Source: Eikenella corrodens (lineage in GTDB: Bacteria > Pseudomonadota > Gammaproteobacteria > Burkholderiales > Neisseriaceae). From it: 64,000 bases of DNA. Where the stretch lies: NCBI RefSeq assembly GCF_003990355.1, contig NZ_CP034670.1:1798001-1862000 (forward strand). The letters are read 5' to 3'. Under the pieces are notes generated by a model that made no database searches, was not told the origin of the DNA, and was given only the letters and a program-made list of their open reading frames with translations. Shown here piece after piece: positions 16,616-25,645 of this stretch. Positions within the stretch are counted from its first letter, which is position 1. Each line of letters starts with the position of its first letter. Both the position numbers and the translations under genes were made by a program.

Positions 16616-17701
16616 ATGCCACCCGTTTGCCTGCCGCGCGGCCCGATTATGGCCGATGTTGCCGCCCGCTGCCTGAGCGAGGAAGAAAAACAACGCCTGC
16701 TGCACCCCGCCGTGGGCGGCGTGATTCTGTTTCGCCGCAATTACCAAAACCGCAGCCAGCTTCAGGCTTTATGCGCTGAGATTAAGGCTCTGCGTACGCC
16801 GGAATTGGTGATTGCCGTGGATCATGAGGGCGGGCGAGTGCAGCGCTTTATCGAAGGCTTCACCCGCCTGCCGGCCATGAGTACGCTGGGCGGCATTTGG
16901 GAAAAACAAGGCCAAGCGGCAGCCGAAGCGGCGGCAGAGCAGGTAGGCTGGGTGTTGGCGGCAGAATTGCGCGCCTGCGGCGTGGATTTATCTTTTACGC
17001 CGGTGTTGGATTTGGATTGGGGGCAGTGCGCCGTAATCGGCAACCGCAGTTTCCACTGCCAAGCCGGCATCGTTACCACGCTGGCGCTGGCGCTGCAGCG
17101 CGGGCTCAACCGGGGCGGCATGCAAAGCTGCGGCAAACACTTCCCCGGCCACGGCTTTGTTTCCGGCGACAGCCACCACGTCTTGCCCGAAGACCCGCGC
17201 AGCCTGGCCGAACTGATGGAGGCAGATATCCAGCCTTTCCGCGCCCTAGCCGCCGAAGGCATGGCCGCTGTGATGCCCGCGCATGTGGTGTATCCGCAGG
17301 TAGACAAACAACCTGCCGGTTTTTCGAGCATCTGGCTGAAGCAGATTTTGCGCCAAGAGTTAGACTTCAACGGCGTGATTTTCTCCGACGACCTCACCAT
17401 GGAAGGCGCCAGCATGGCCGGCGGCATCCGCGAGCGGGCGGCGCAATCTTTTACCGCCGGCTGCGATATCGTGTTGGTGTGCAACCGCCCCGATTGGGTG
17501 GACGAGCTGCTCGAAGGCTTCAGGCTACCTGAAAACCCGCAACTGGCCGAGCGCTGGCAATACATGGCCGGGCGCGGCACACCAGAGGATTACGCCGCAG
17601 TAATGCGGCAGCCCGAATTCCAAGCCGCCCAAGCCTTCACTGCCGCACTTTCCTCACCGCAAGATTTGGCCGGCGGGGTGAAAGTGGGCGAGGCGTTTTA
17701 A
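16616..17701 (+). CDS. nagZ: Beta-N-acetylhexosaminidase NagZ
   Basis: Cytoplasmic glycoside hydrolase family 3 enzyme that removes GlcNAc from anhydromuropeptides in cell-wall recycling. Signatures are AVDHEGGRVQRF, GKHFPGHG, the DSHHVLPED region and FSDDLTMEGA. 361 residues from the ATG at 16616, matching the Neisseria start (PRGPIMADVAA); an upstream ATG at 16571 lengthens it without similarity. A DUS inside the gene is read as RLPENP near the C-terminus. The next gene begins 11 bases later. Confidence 0.95.
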   Translation: MPPVCLPRGPIMADVAARCLSEEEKQRLLHPAVGGVILFRRNYQNRSQLQALCAEIKALRTPELVIAVDHEGGRVQRFIEGFTRLPAMSTLGGIWEKQGQAAAEAAAEQVGWVLAAELRACGVDLSFTPVLDLDWGQCAVIGNRSFHCQAGIVTTLALALQRGLNRGGMQSCGKHFPGHGFVSGDSHHVLPEDPRSLAELMEADIQPFRALAAEGMAAVMPAHVVYPQVDKQPAGFSSIWLKQILRQELDFNGVIFSDDLTMEGASMAGGIRERAAQSFTAGCDIVLVCNRPDWVDELLEGFRLPENPQLAERWQYMAGRGTPEDYAAVMRQPEFQAAQAFTAALSSPQDLAGGVKVGEAF

Positions 17702-17712
17702 GGAGCATACCT

Positions 17713-18075
17713 ATGTTGAACCCGAAAATTTTCAGCCTGCCGGAAGAAGAGCTGCCGGTAAAAAACGTGCCCGAAGGCTATGCCATCGTTTCCGACCAGG
17801 TTGCCAAAGAGGGCATGCCGATCCGTTTTCTGTATCGTGAAGAACCCGATGCTGCCTTCCCGCCCGACAGCGGCTGGCGGATGTTTTCCGGCTTTGAAGA
17901 CGATAACTACGCCGACAATGCCGACAATTTCCACTTCTACAGCCTGCAACGCATGGCTAACTACCAGCCGGCGATCGCCAAATTGCTGCACAGCCCCACC
18001 GGATCGGTGTTTGAGCAGGATTTAGATCAGCCGGATTTTGTGGCGGTAAGCGACTGGGAGATTCCGCAGGAGTGA
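17713..18075 (+). CDS. DUF2185 (Imm33-like) protein
   Basis: 120 residues. The central DSGWRMFSGFEDDNYADNA and YSLQRMANYQPAIAKLL match the DUF2185 family, also called immunity protein Imm33 in polymorphic toxin studies. Such proteins are found both next to toxins and as orphans. No toxin gene is visible here. It lies 11 bases after nagZ with an AAGGAGCATACC site, so it is probably co-transcribed with nagZ. Confidence 0.75.
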   Translation: MLNPKIFSLPEEELPVKNVPEGYAIVSDQVAKEGMPIRFLYREEPDAAFPPDSGWRMFSGFEDDNYADNADNFHFYSLQRMANYQPAIAKLLHSPTGSVFEQDLDQPDFVAVSDWEIPQE

Positions 18076-18101
18076 GTTTGGCGGAGTCGCACATAGCAAA
18101 T

Positions 18102-18142
18102 AAGGCTACCTGAAAAAAGTTTTTGCTTTTCAGGTAGCCTTT
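18102..18142. terminator. DUS-hairpin terminator between convergent genes
   Basis: AAGGCTACCTGAAAA and TTTTCAGGTAGCCTTTT between the Imm33-like gene and msrAB, which converge. It can serve both. Confidence 0.8.
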
Positions 18143-18157
18143 TGCATTGACCCGCGC

Positions 18158-19786
18158 TTAATGCAAATCTTTCAGGTAGCCGCCGTAGCCTTGCTGCTGC
18201 ATTTGGTTTTCAGGAATGAAGCGCAGGCTGGCGCCGTTGATGCAGTAGCGCAGGCCGCCGCGGTCTTGGGGGCCGTCGGGGAAGACGTGGCCGAGGTGGG
18301 AATGGGCGGCGCTGCTGCGCACTTCGGTGCGGTGCATATGGTAGCTGTAGTCGTCGTGTTCGGTCACGGCATCGGGGCTGATGGGGCGGGTGAAGCTGGG
18401 CCAGCCGCAATGGGAATTGAATTTGTCGCGGCTGCTGAACAGGGGCTGCCCGCTGACGACATCGACATACAGGCCGGGCTCGAACAGGTTGTCATACTGG
18501 TGGCTGAAAGCACGTTCGGTGTCGCCGTGTTGGGTAACGCGGTATTGCTCGTCGGTGAGGGTGCGGCGCAGGGTGGCGTCGTCGGGCTTGCGGTAGGTGG
18601 CGGGGTTGAAGCCTTTGACGGGTGCGCTGCTGCCTTCGGCCGGCTCGAGCGGCTTATCGGCCAGGCCGATGTCGATGTGGCAATAGCCGTTGGGGTTTTT
18701 GGCGAGGTAGTCTTGGTGGTAGGCCTCGGCGGGGTAGAAGTGTTGCAGCGGCAGGGCTTCCACTACGATGGGGCGGCTATATTTGCGCTGTTCGGCTACC
18801 AGGGCGGCGCGTACGGTTTGGGCTTCGGCGGGGTCGGTGTAGTAGATGCCGGTGCGGTATTGGCGGCCGCGGTCGTTGCCTTGCCGATTGAGCGAGGTGG
18901 GGTCGATTACGCGGAAGTAGTAGCGCAGCAGGTTGGTCAGGCTGATGCGATCGGGATCGTAATCCACTTTCACGGTTTCGGCGTGGCCGCTACCGTGAAT
19001 CACGTCTTCATAGCTGGGGTTGGCGGTTTGGCCGTTGGCATAGCCGGATACGGCATCCACCACGCCGGGCAGGCGCTGCATATAGGCTTCCACGCCCCAG
19101 AAGCAGCCGCCGGCGAGATAGATGGTTTTGGTGTGCGCGGTGCGGCTGCTGCCGTCGGCGGCGGTGTAGTGCTGCTGCACGGGCACGGCGGCGAGGTCGG
19201 CATCGGGATTATCGAGCAGGGCAAGGGCTTGTTCGCGCTGCAGGCTGCCCTTGTGCACGCGCAAGATTTCTCCGTCGGCAGAAAGCAATACCCAGCTCGG
19301 ATATACGCCAATACCGGCGGCTTTGGCCAGGCTGCCGTCATCAAGGGCTACCTGAAAACCGGGATAATCGAGCTTGCCAAACCATTCTTTAAATTCAGCC
19401 TCAGGCTTTTCGCCGAGAAAGCCGGGTGAGGCCACGGCAATCAGGTTGGCACGGGCGTTTTCACCGGAAAATTCGGCAGACTGCTGCCACTCGGCAGTGG
19501 TTTGCAGTTCGCTTAGGCACAAGGGGCACCAGCTAGCCCAGAATTTAACCAGCGTGGGGCGGCCGGGCTTGAGCAGGGTTTGCACCGGCCGGCCATCAGG
19601 GGTGTGCAGGGAAACGAGGCGTTGGGCAAAGGCAGGATTGTTGGGCATGGTATGGGCTCCGGGTTTGGCTTGGGCGATGAATTTAGGGGCAAAAAAGCCG
19701 AGAATGAGGACGGCCGGAATGATGGCGGCCAAGAATAGCAATATTTTACGCAACATGGTTTGAGCTTTCGGAAAAATGGAAGACAT
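18158..19786 (-). CDS. msrAB: Trifunctional thioredoxin/methionine sulfoxide reductase MsrAB (PilB type)
   Basis: 542 residues in three domains. First a membrane anchor or signal (about 13-31), then a thioredoxin-like domain with CPLC at 87-90. Next is MsrA with GGCFWG at 226-231, then MsrB with GWPSFTRP and catalytic Cys in RYCINGAS near 515. It repairs oxidised methionine in envelope proteins, the thioredoxin part supplying electrons. The same fusion is the Neisseria PilB/MsrAB. A DUS at 19349 encodes FQVA in the thioredoxin domain, and another at 18170 encodes the GYLKDLH C-terminus. The real start may be the later ATG at 19756. Confidence 0.95.
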   Translation of the reverse strand: MSSIFPKAQTMLRKILLFLAAIIPAVLILGFFAPKFIAQAKPGAHTMPNNPAFAQRLVSLHTPDGRPVQTLLKPGRPTLVKFWASWCPLCLSELQTTAEWQQSAEFSGENARANLIAVASPGFLGEKPEAEFKEWFGKLDYPGFQVALDDGSLAKAAGIGVYPSWVLLSADGEILRVHKGSLQREQALALLDNPDADLAAVPVQQHYTAADGSSRTAHTKTIYLAGGCFWGVEAYMQRLPGVVDAVSGYANGQTANPSYEDVIHGSGHAETVKVDYDPDRISLTNLLRYYFRVIDPTSLNRQGNDRGRQYRTGIYYTDPAEAQTVRAALVAEQRKYSRPIVVEALPLQHFYPAEAYHQDYLAKNPNGYCHIDIGLADKPLEPAEGSSAPVKGFNPATYRKPDDATLRRTLTDEQYRVTQHGDTERAFSHQYDNLFEPGLYVDVVSGQPLFSSRDKFNSHCGWPSFTRPISPDAVTEHDDYSYHMHRTEVRSSAAHSHLGHVFPDGPQDRGGLRYCINGASLRFIPENQMQQQGYGGYLKDLH

Positions 19787-20054
19787 AGCTTAGACGGAGC
19801 AGGCAGCGGTTTTCTGACACGCCATAGTGCCTTTCCTTTTGCAATAAAACAAAGCGGCAAACCAAGGCCGCCTCATTCTTGTTTTAAGCAGCTATAAAAA
19901 TCAGGCAGTTAATCTTTTCAGGTAGCCTTTATCCGGCGCCAAAGGCGATCTGAAATCCTATTTCCGCCACACGGCGGCGTGTTGTTCAAGCCATCGGTTT
20001 TCCAGTAAAATGCCGCCCTGATTATATCGCGCCGCCACTGTGAACGGCGGCCGT

Positions 20055-20086
20055 TTGAAAGACTATCATGTTGAAAGACTATCATG
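20055..20086 (+). repeat. 16-bp tandem duplication at the start of ybeD
   Basis: TTGAAAGACTATCATG occurs twice in a row (20055-20070 and 20071-20086). Each copy ends in ATG, but only the second is in frame with the conserved protein. The first ATG opens another frame. Confidence 0.9.
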
Positions 20087-20356
20087 AGCGAAACCAACCA
20101 AGAAACCCTGCTGGAATTCCCCTGCCGCTTCTCCATCAAAATTATGGGCGCCAAGCACCCCGAATTTGCCACCAAAGTGCTCGAAACCGTGCAACAGCAC
20201 GCGCCGGATACCGCCGAGCACGATTTGCAGCACCGCGAAAGCAGCCAGGGCAACTACCAAGGCGTAACCGTTACCATCAACGCCGAAAACAAAGAGCAGC
20301 TCGACAATATCTACCGCGCGCTCACCTCGCACCCGATGGTGAAAGTGGTGCTGTGA
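20084..20356 (+). CDS. ybeD: YbeD-family protein (DUF493)
   Basis: 90 residues, beginning MSETNQETLLEFPCRFSIKI and ending LTSHPMVKVVL, typical of the small ACT-like YbeD fold. The family is usually encoded directly upstream of lipB, as here, and may have a regulatory part in lipoate metabolism; this is not proven. Its TGA overlaps the lipB ATG by one base, indicating coupled translation. The start region is duplicated in tandem. Confidence 0.9.
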   Translation: MSETNQETLLEFPCRFSIKIMGAKHPEFATKVLETVQQHAPDTAEHDLQHRESSQGNYQGVTVTINAENKEQLDNIYRALTSHPMVKVVL

Positions 20357-20979
20357 TGAAAGTCATCCAGCTTGGCCTGGCCGAATACAGCCCAATTTTC
20401 CACGCCATGGAAGCCTTCACTGATGCCCGAAACGATCGCACGGAAGACGAGCTTTGGGTGGTGGAACATCCGCCCGTGTTCACTCAAGGCATGGCCGGCA
20501 AAGCCGAGCACCTGTTGGCACGCAGCAATATCCCCGTGGTGCAAATCGACCGCGGCGGCCAAATCACCTACCACGGCCCCGGCCAGCTGGTGGTATACAC
20601 CCTAATCGATTTCAAACGCCGCAAAATCAGCGTGCGCAACTTGGTGAGCCGTTTAGAAAACAGCATCATCGCCACCCTGGCCGAATACGGTATTGCCGCC
20701 GCAGCCGACCCAAAACGCCCCGGCGTGTATGTGGACGGCAAAAAAATCGCCTCGCTCGGCTTGCGCATTAAACGCGGCGCGGTGTATCACGGCTTGGCAT
20801 TAAACGTAAACATGGATTTGAGCCCCTTCCGCCAAATCAACCCCTGCGGCTACGCCGGGCTGGAAATGACCCAAATCGCCGACTTGGTGCAACCCGCCCC
20901 GAGCGTGGCCAATGTAGCCGCCAAGCTGACCGCCCATTTGCAGCAGCAGTTGAGGCTACCTGAAAAGCCGGCCGATTAG
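20356..20979 (+). CDS. lipB: Octanoyltransferase LipB
   Basis: Moves octanoyl groups from acyl carrier protein to lipoyl domains, the first step of lipoate synthesis. Motifs are DRGGQITYHGPGQLV, GKKIASLGLRIKRG with the family lysine, and NPCGYAGLEMTQ with the catalytic Cys. 207 residues from the ATG overlapping the ybeD stop. The last residues, LRLPEKPAD, come from a DUS, which here codes for protein near the C-terminus. lipA follows after 62 bases. Confidence 0.95.
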   Translation: MKVIQLGLAEYSPIFHAMEAFTDARNDRTEDELWVVEHPPVFTQGMAGKAEHLLARSNIPVVQIDRGGQITYHGPGQLVVYTLIDFKRRKISVRNLVSRLENSIIATLAEYGIAAAADPKRPGVYVDGKKIASLGLRIKRGAVYHGLALNVNMDLSPFRQINPCGYAGLEMTQIADLVQPAPSVANVAAKLTAHLQQQLRLPEKPAD

Positions 20980-21041
20980 CTCCACCCACAGGCTGCCTGA
21001 AAAGTACACACCACATTAAAAACACAGCAAAGGTATAAACC

Positions 21042-22031
21042 ATGACCACAGAAAACAAACAAGACAACAGCCGGGGCGTCAAACACAAAGGCGCGGCCAA
21101 AGTTGCCCGCATCCCGATTAAGGTTGTGCCGCTGGAGCAGAAGCTGAAAAAGCCGGAATGGATTCGCGCCCAGCTGCCCACCGGTAAGAAGTTTTTTGAA
21201 ATTAAAAATATCCTGCGCGATCAGAAAATGCATACCGTGTGCGAAGAAGCCAGCTGCCCAAACATCGGCGAATGCTTCAGCCGCGGCACCGCCACTTTCA
21301 TGATTATGGGCGACATCTGCACCCGCCGCTGCCCCTTCTGCGACGTCGGCCACGGCCGCCCCAACGCGCTTGACCCCGAAGAGCCGCAACATCTCGCCTC
21401 CAGCGTGGCCGCCATGAATTTGCGCTACGTTGTTGTCACCTCGGTAGACCGCGACGATTTGCGCGACGGCGGCGCCCAGCACTTTGCCGACTGCATCACC
21501 GCCATCCGCGAGCGCAGCCCCAACACCAAAATCGAAATCCTCGTGCCCGATTTCCGCGGCCGTATGGACATCGCCCTCGAAATCCTGGCCAAAACCCCGC
21601 CCGATGTGATGAACCACAATCTGGAAACCCACCCGCGCCTCTACAAACAGGCCCGCCCCGGCGCCAACTACCAGCATTCACTCGAACTGCTGCGCCGCTA
21701 CAAAGAAATGATGCCGCACATCCCCACCAAATCCGGCATTATGGTGGGCTTGGGCGAAACCGACGACGAAGTGCGCGAAATCATGCGCGACATGCGCGCC
21801 AACAACATCGAAATGATTACTGTGGGCCAATACCTGCAGCCCAGCAACAGCCACCTGCCCGTATTGCGCTACGTTACCCCCGAAATGTTCAAGCAGTTCG
21901 AGCGCGAAGCCTACGCCATGGGCTTCACCAACGCCGCCATCGGCGCCATGGTGCGCTCCAGCTACCATGCCGACGCCCAGGCCGCCGAAGCCATGGCCGC
22001 CGGCGGTGGCGGCTGCCACCACGGGCATTAA
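21042..22031 (+). CDS. lipA: Lipoyl synthase LipA
   Basis: Radical SAM enzyme that inserts two sulphur atoms into the octanoyl group. Both iron-sulphur motifs are present: CEEASCPNIGEC for the auxiliary cluster and CTRRCPFCD for the radical SAM cluster. 329 residues, normal length. The C-terminus carries a GGGGCHHGH tail. With ybeD and lipB it forms a lipoate operon. A DUS variant (GGCTGCCTGAAAA) lies just upstream. Confidence 0.97.
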   Translation: MTTENKQDNSRGVKHKGAAKVARIPIKVVPLEQKLKKPEWIRAQLPTGKKFFEIKNILRDQKMHTVCEEASCPNIGECFSRGTATFMIMGDICTRRCPFCDVGHGRPNALDPEEPQHLASSVAAMNLRYVVVTSVDRDDLRDGGAQHFADCITAIRERSPNTKIEILVPDFRGRMDIALEILAKTPPDVMNHNLETHPRLYKQARPGANYQHSLELLRRYKEMMPHIPTKSGIMVGLGETDDEVREIMRDMRANNIEMITVGQYLQPSNSHLPVLRYVTPEMFKQFEREAYAMGFTNAAIGAMVRSSYHADAQAAEAMAAGGGGCHHGH

Positions 22032-22092
22032 CGATACACGCCAAACATGCTGCCGGAGCAATCGGCAGCCTGTTTGGTTTGGTATAGCGGAT

Positions 22093-22129
22093 TATAGTGA
22101 GTTAACAAAAATCAGGACAAAGCGGCGAG
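22093..22129. repeat. Truncated Correia repeat
   Basis: TATAGTGAGTTAACAAAAAT and CAGGACAAAGCGGCGAG, the left third of a CREE only. Directly before it, TATAGCGGAT looks like the remnant of a second end, so two ends overlap. Confidence 0.7.
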
Positions 22130-22198
22130 TATCTCCATTGTTTGCACATGGTTTCTTTTAAAAATCCATACCCAAACATCCTTTATCCCACCGCACCC

Positions 22199-23701
22199 CT
22201 AATCCAACAGCGCCATCAGCAACAGCATCAGTGCAATCAGTGCGAGCCACATATTCTGCCGCTGCTGGGTGCGCACCAGGTGCAGGTAGGCATCGCGCAT
22301 TTCCTGTTGGCGGGCTTCGTCCACCAGCATATTCAGTTTGCGCGGCAGGGCGGGCAGGATTTCCGCCCAGTCGGGGGCTTCCTGCTTCAGGTTGCGCCAA
22401 AAGGCTTTCACGCCCACCTGTTCGTTCATCCAGCTCACCAAAAATGGCTTGGCCGTTTCCCATAAATCCAGCTGCGGATCCAGCTGGCGGCCCAATCCTT
22501 CGATGTTGAGCAGGGTTTTTTGCAGCAACACGAGCTGCGGCTGAATTTGCACGTTAAAGCGGCGGCTGGTTTCAAACAGGCGCATCAGCACGAGGCCGAA
22601 GGAGATTTCAGCCAAAGGCTTGTTGAAAAACGGCTCGCACACGGCGCGCACGGCGGCTTCCAGCTCTTCCGGCCGCGTATCCGCCGGCACCCAGCCGCTT
22701 TCGATATGCGCCGTGGCCACGCGGTGATAGTCGCGGTTGAAGAAGGCGAGGAAATTGATGGCGAGGTAGCGTTTGTCGTAGTCCGTAAGGCTGCCCACAA
22801 TGCCGAAATCCAGCGCGATATAGCGGCCTTCGTCATCCACCAGAATATTGCCCGGGTGCATATCGGCGTGGAAAAAGCCGTGTTTGAACACTTGGGTGAA
22901 GAAAATTTCCACGCCGTAGCGCGCCAGCCGTTTCAAATCCACACCGCGCCGCTGCAGCTCGGCCACTTCGGCAATCGGCGTGCCGTCCATCCACTGCATG
23001 GTCATCACGCTTTCGCTGCAATAATCGTAATACACCTTCGGCACGCGCAGCATGGTGCTGCCGCTGAAATTGCGCCCGATTTGGCTGGCATTGGCTGCTT
23101 CGCGCAGCAAATCAAGCTCGTCGTGCAGATATTTGTCGAACTCGGCCACCACTTCGCGCGGGCGCAGGCGTTTGCCGTCGGGCAGCAGCTTTTCGATCAG
23201 CCGCGCGGCGGTGCGCATCAGCGCCAAATCCTGCTCGATAACCGGCTCCAGATTCGGCCGCAACACCTTCACCGCCACCGCCTCGCCGCCAAACAACCGC
23301 GCACGGTGCACCTGCGCCACCGAAGCCGCCGCCACTGGCTCGGCTTCAAACTCCGCATAGATTTCTTCCACCGGCCGCCCGAACGATGCTTCAATCTGCC
23401 GCCGCGCTAAATCCGCATCAAACGGCGGCACTTTATCTTGCAGGCGGCTCAATTCCAGCGCATAGGCTGCCGGCAGCAAATCCGGCCGGGTGGAAAGCAC
23501 CTGCCCGAGCTTCACAAAAATCGGCCCCAGGCTCTCCAACGCCAGGCGCAGGCGCACCGGCAGCGGCGTATCGCGCATTTTGCCTGAGCGCGGCAACAAT
23601 TTGACAAACCAAGGGGTTTTGCCACGCGCCGCCAAAAGGTCGGCCAGCCCGAAGCGATATACGGTTTTGAGGATGACGGCCAGGCGGCTCAGCCATTTCA
23701 T
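22199..23701 (-). CDS. ubiB: UbiB, atypical kinase-like ubiquinone biosynthesis protein
   Basis: 500 residues. The UbiB/COQ8 signature KxGQ is seen as IFVKLGQVLSTR, with the Ala-rich loop EPVAAASVAQVHRA, the lysine in VAVKVLRP, HADMHPGNI and the metal-binding DFGIVG. A C-terminal hydrophobic hairpin (LALIALMLLLMALLD) anchors it to the inner membrane. It supports ubiquinone synthesis. It is alone here, away from ubiE and ubiJ. Confidence 0.95.
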   Translation of the reverse strand: MKWLSRLAVILKTVYRFGLADLLAARGKTPWFVKLLPRSGKMRDTPLPVRLRLALESLGPIFVKLGQVLSTRPDLLPAAYALELSRLQDKVPPFDADLARRQIEASFGRPVEEIYAEFEAEPVAAASVAQVHRARLFGGEAVAVKVLRPNLEPVIEQDLALMRTAARLIEKLLPDGKRLRPREVVAEFDKYLHDELDLLREAANASQIGRNFSGSTMLRVPKVYYDYCSESVMTMQWMDGTPIAEVAELQRRGVDLKRLARYGVEIFFTQVFKHGFFHADMHPGNILVDDEGRYIALDFGIVGSLTDYDKRYLAINFLAFFNRDYHRVATAHIESGWVPADTRPEELEAAVRAVCEPFFNKPLAEISFGLVLMRLFETSRRFNVQIQPQLVLLQKTLLNIEGLGRQLDPQLDLWETAKPFLVSWMNEQVGVKAFWRNLKQEAPDWAEILPALPRKLNMLVDEARQQEMRDAYLHLVRTQQRQNMWLALIALMLLLMALLD

Positions 23702-23795
23702 AATAGAAGTCCGAAGGGGTGGAAAAGGAAGCGATTATAAAACAAAGCCTGCGGCAGGAGCAGCAGGCGGCGAATACGAAAATGGGACAGGCAAT

Positions 23796-23836
23796 TTTTC
23801 AGGTAGCCTTAGTCAGGCCTAAAGGCTACCTGAAAG
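23796..23836. repeat. Inverted DUS pair, right-facing and left-facing
   Basis: TTTTTCAGGTAGCCTT then AAAGGCTACCTGAAAG around a 14-base loop. Lies between the flavin reductase stop and the ubiB start. Confidence 0.6.
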
Positions 23837-23885
23837 CGAAACTTCATCGAAGTTCAAACACAAACTGCAATTAAAGTCGAAACGC

Positions 23886-24449
23886 CTACCCCACCTTCAA
23901 ACCCTTACCCGTGCGGTAAAACAGACCGTTGCCCACATAATGCAGCGTTTTCAATTCGTCCGGCACGCTGTCGAACAGCCAGCGGCCATCGGCATACACT
24001 CGGTCGTCCGCCCACACGGCGGCCACTTCGCCGATAAACAAATCATAAGTTTGCTGATTGTGCGGCTCGGGCAGCAGGCGGCAGATAAGGTAGGCGCCGC
24101 AACCTTGCACCAGCGGCACATCGAAGCCTTCCTGATAAAACAGTTCCACGCCGCAGTCAGCCAGCTTGGCCGGATTATTTTTGCGGCTCTGACTGCCCAC
24201 CGCCAGCACGGTTTCAGCCTGCGCGGCCAGCGGCACTTGCAGCGCAAACCAGCCGCTCTGCTCCAACAAGCCACGCGTGAACGCGCCTTTATCCAGCACC
24301 ACCGTTACGCGCGCAGGGGCATAATCCAGCGCACATGCCCAGGCGGCAGACATCACGTTTTCCACGCCGCCGGCCTTGGCGGATACCATCACCGCGGGGC
24401 CGTGGTTGATTAAACGGGTGGCTTGGGAAAATTCGAGGGCTTGCAGCAT
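23886..24449 (-). CDS. Flavin reductase-like FMN-binding protein
   Basis: 187 residues. The opening ATRLINHGPAVMVSAKAG, then VMSAAWACALDYAPARVTVV, fits the flavin reductase-like split-barrel family, whose members bind FMN and often reduce it with NAD(P)H. The TYDLFIGEV segment and a C-terminal GNGLFYRTGKG are typical. The physiological electron acceptor is unknown. Start at 24449 has an AAGGAAAACC site. Not in an operon. Confidence 0.8.
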   Translation of the reverse strand: MLQALEFSQATRLINHGPAVMVSAKAGGVENVMSAAWACALDYAPARVTVVLDKGAFTRGLLEQSGWFALQVPLAAQAETVLAVGSQSRKNNPAKLADCGVELFYQEGFDVPLVQGCGAYLICRLLPEPHNQQTYDLFIGEVAAVWADDRVYADGRWLFDSVPDELKTLHYVGNGLFYRTGKGLKVG

Positions 24450-24566
24450 GGTTTTCCTTAAAAATAAATGGGTTGGTTTAAATCATAAAGTGTTATTTTA
24501 CAGAAATTTATATTTTTCAGGTAGCCTCAGGCTGCCCGAAAAACAATGCCGGCTGCACAACAATGG

Positions 24567-24595
24567 TTTAACAAAACCATGCATCCAGCTATAAT
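24567..24595 (+). promoter_or_regulatory. Possible promoter of the DUF3579 gene
   Basis: TATAAT at 24590-24595 is a perfect -10 box. TTTAAC 17 bases upstream is a weak -35. The gene starts 32 bases later. Confidence 0.45.
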
Positions 24596-24626
24596 TCATT
24601 AACAATCTGTAGAAGGAGCATCGGAA

Positions 24627-24953
24627 ATGTTCACCCCAAATCCGGACGAAATCGTGATTTACGGCGCCACCGCCGACGGCAAACCCTTCCGCCCCAGCGA
24701 TTGGGCCGAGCGCCTCTGCGGTCTGCTCTCCTCTTTTAGCAAAGAACACCGCCTCTGCTACCACGAATGGGTGCGCCCGCTGCTCATCGGCAAAGTGCGC
24801 AGCGTAACCGTAGGCAAACGGCTGGCAACCATCAATCCGCCGATGTTCCAATTCCTGATGGATTTCGCCGCCACCAACGGCCTGCAAGTGCTGGATGAAG
24901 CCGGGCTGAAGGAACTGCTGGGCGACGAAATTGGCAACACCACCGCAACATAA
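24627..24953 (+). CDS. DUF3579 family protein
   Basis: 108 residues. FRPSDWAERLCGLLSSF, then YHEWVRPLLIGKVRSVTV and FQFLMDFAATNGLQV fit DUF3579, a small family found in beta-proteobacteria with no known role. AGAAGGAGC provides a good ribosome site. It has its own likely promoter and ends before a palindromic DUS pair. Confidence 0.8.
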   Translation: MFTPNPDEIVIYGATADGKPFRPSDWAERLCGLLSSFSKEHRLCYHEWVRPLLIGKVRSVTVGKRLATINPPMFQFLMDFAATNGLQVLDEAGLKELLGDEIGNTTAT

Positions 24954-25004
24954 AGCGGCCCGTCTCCGTCTTCCGGATTAAATAAAACAAAACAGCATTC
25001 TATA

Positions 25005-25038
25005 TTTTCAGGTAGCCTGCTACAGGCTACCTGAAAAT
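25005..25038. terminator. Near-perfect palindromic DUS pair between convergent genes
   Basis: TATTTTCAGGTAGCCTG, three-base loop, CAGGCTACCTGAAAATA. It sits just past the stop of the leftward membrane-protein gene and after DUF3579, so it can end both. Confidence 0.75.
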
Positions 25039-25039
25039 A

Positions 25040-25537
25040 TTATCGACATCTTCTATCTTTTCCCCATTTCGGCTTCACCACACCCAAGGCCGTTGCCAGC
25101 AGCGCCAATAGAATATTGACCGCGCCGGCCAAATCCTCGACTTTATGCGCCGCCTTGATTTGCCCTGCGTGTTCCGCCACGCCCTGCTGCGCCAACCGCA
25201 ACATTTCGCTGCCCGCAGGCACAATCACAAAAAATGCCAACAGAACAATCAGCATCGCGGCAAACATGTGGGCACGCAGCCAAACATCACGTTTCAGCGA
25301 CCACGACTGCAACCACATCCCCGCGCCTGTTGCCAGTGTCAGCAGCAGCCCGGGCATCGTCAGATAGCGCGTGGCCGCCGTAATATGCACGCGCGAAGCC
25401 AGAAATGCCGCCTCATTGCCCGCTTGCGGCGCACCGCCCAGCACAGAGGCGACAATATGTCCGAAAATCGAACCCAAAAACAGGGACAGGCCAATTAAAT
25501 GCAGTATTTTGAGCAAACGGTAAATATTTCGGTTCAT
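25040..25537 (-). CDS. Four-helix membrane protein (DUF2269-like)
   Basis: 165 residues with four hydrophobic segments, near 9-30, 55-75, 88-108 and 138-158. A His-bearing first helix (LLKILHLIGLSLFLGSIFGH) resembles DUF2269/CopD-like predicted membrane proteins, but the match is not certain. It has its own promoter, which shares sequence with the promoter of the marR gene just upstream, so it is probably the regulator's target. Confidence 0.65.
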   Translation of the reverse strand: MNRNIYRLLKILHLIGLSLFLGSIFGHIVASVLGGAPQAGNEAAFLASRVHITAATRYLTMPGLLLTLATGAGMWLQSWSLKRDVWLRAHMFAAMLIVLLAFFVIVPAGSEMLRLAQQGVAEHAGQIKAAHKVEDLAGAVNILLALLATALGVVKPKWGKDRRCR

Positions 25538-25572
25538 TTCAGCTTCCTTATCAATCTTTCAATAAAGAAACC

Positions 25573-25601
25573 AGTTTACCTATATAGAAAATAGTTGTCA
25601 A
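25573..25601 (-). promoter_or_regulatory. Promoter of the DUF2269-like gene
   Basis: Leftward TTGACA (complement at 25596-25601) and TAAACT (complement at 25573-25578), 17 bases apart. The bases from the -10 onward, TAAACTGGTTTCTTT, resemble those in the marR promoter. Confidence 0.6.
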
Positions 25602-25645
25602 TTTATGGGTATAAATTTCTTTGTGTGCTAAGCTGATTCTTTGCG

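Noticed and set aside
20068..20355. Upstream start giving a longer LipB
   Set aside because: The frame from 20068 overlaps all of ybeD in another frame, and its translation is Arg/Gln-rich without similarity to LipB.
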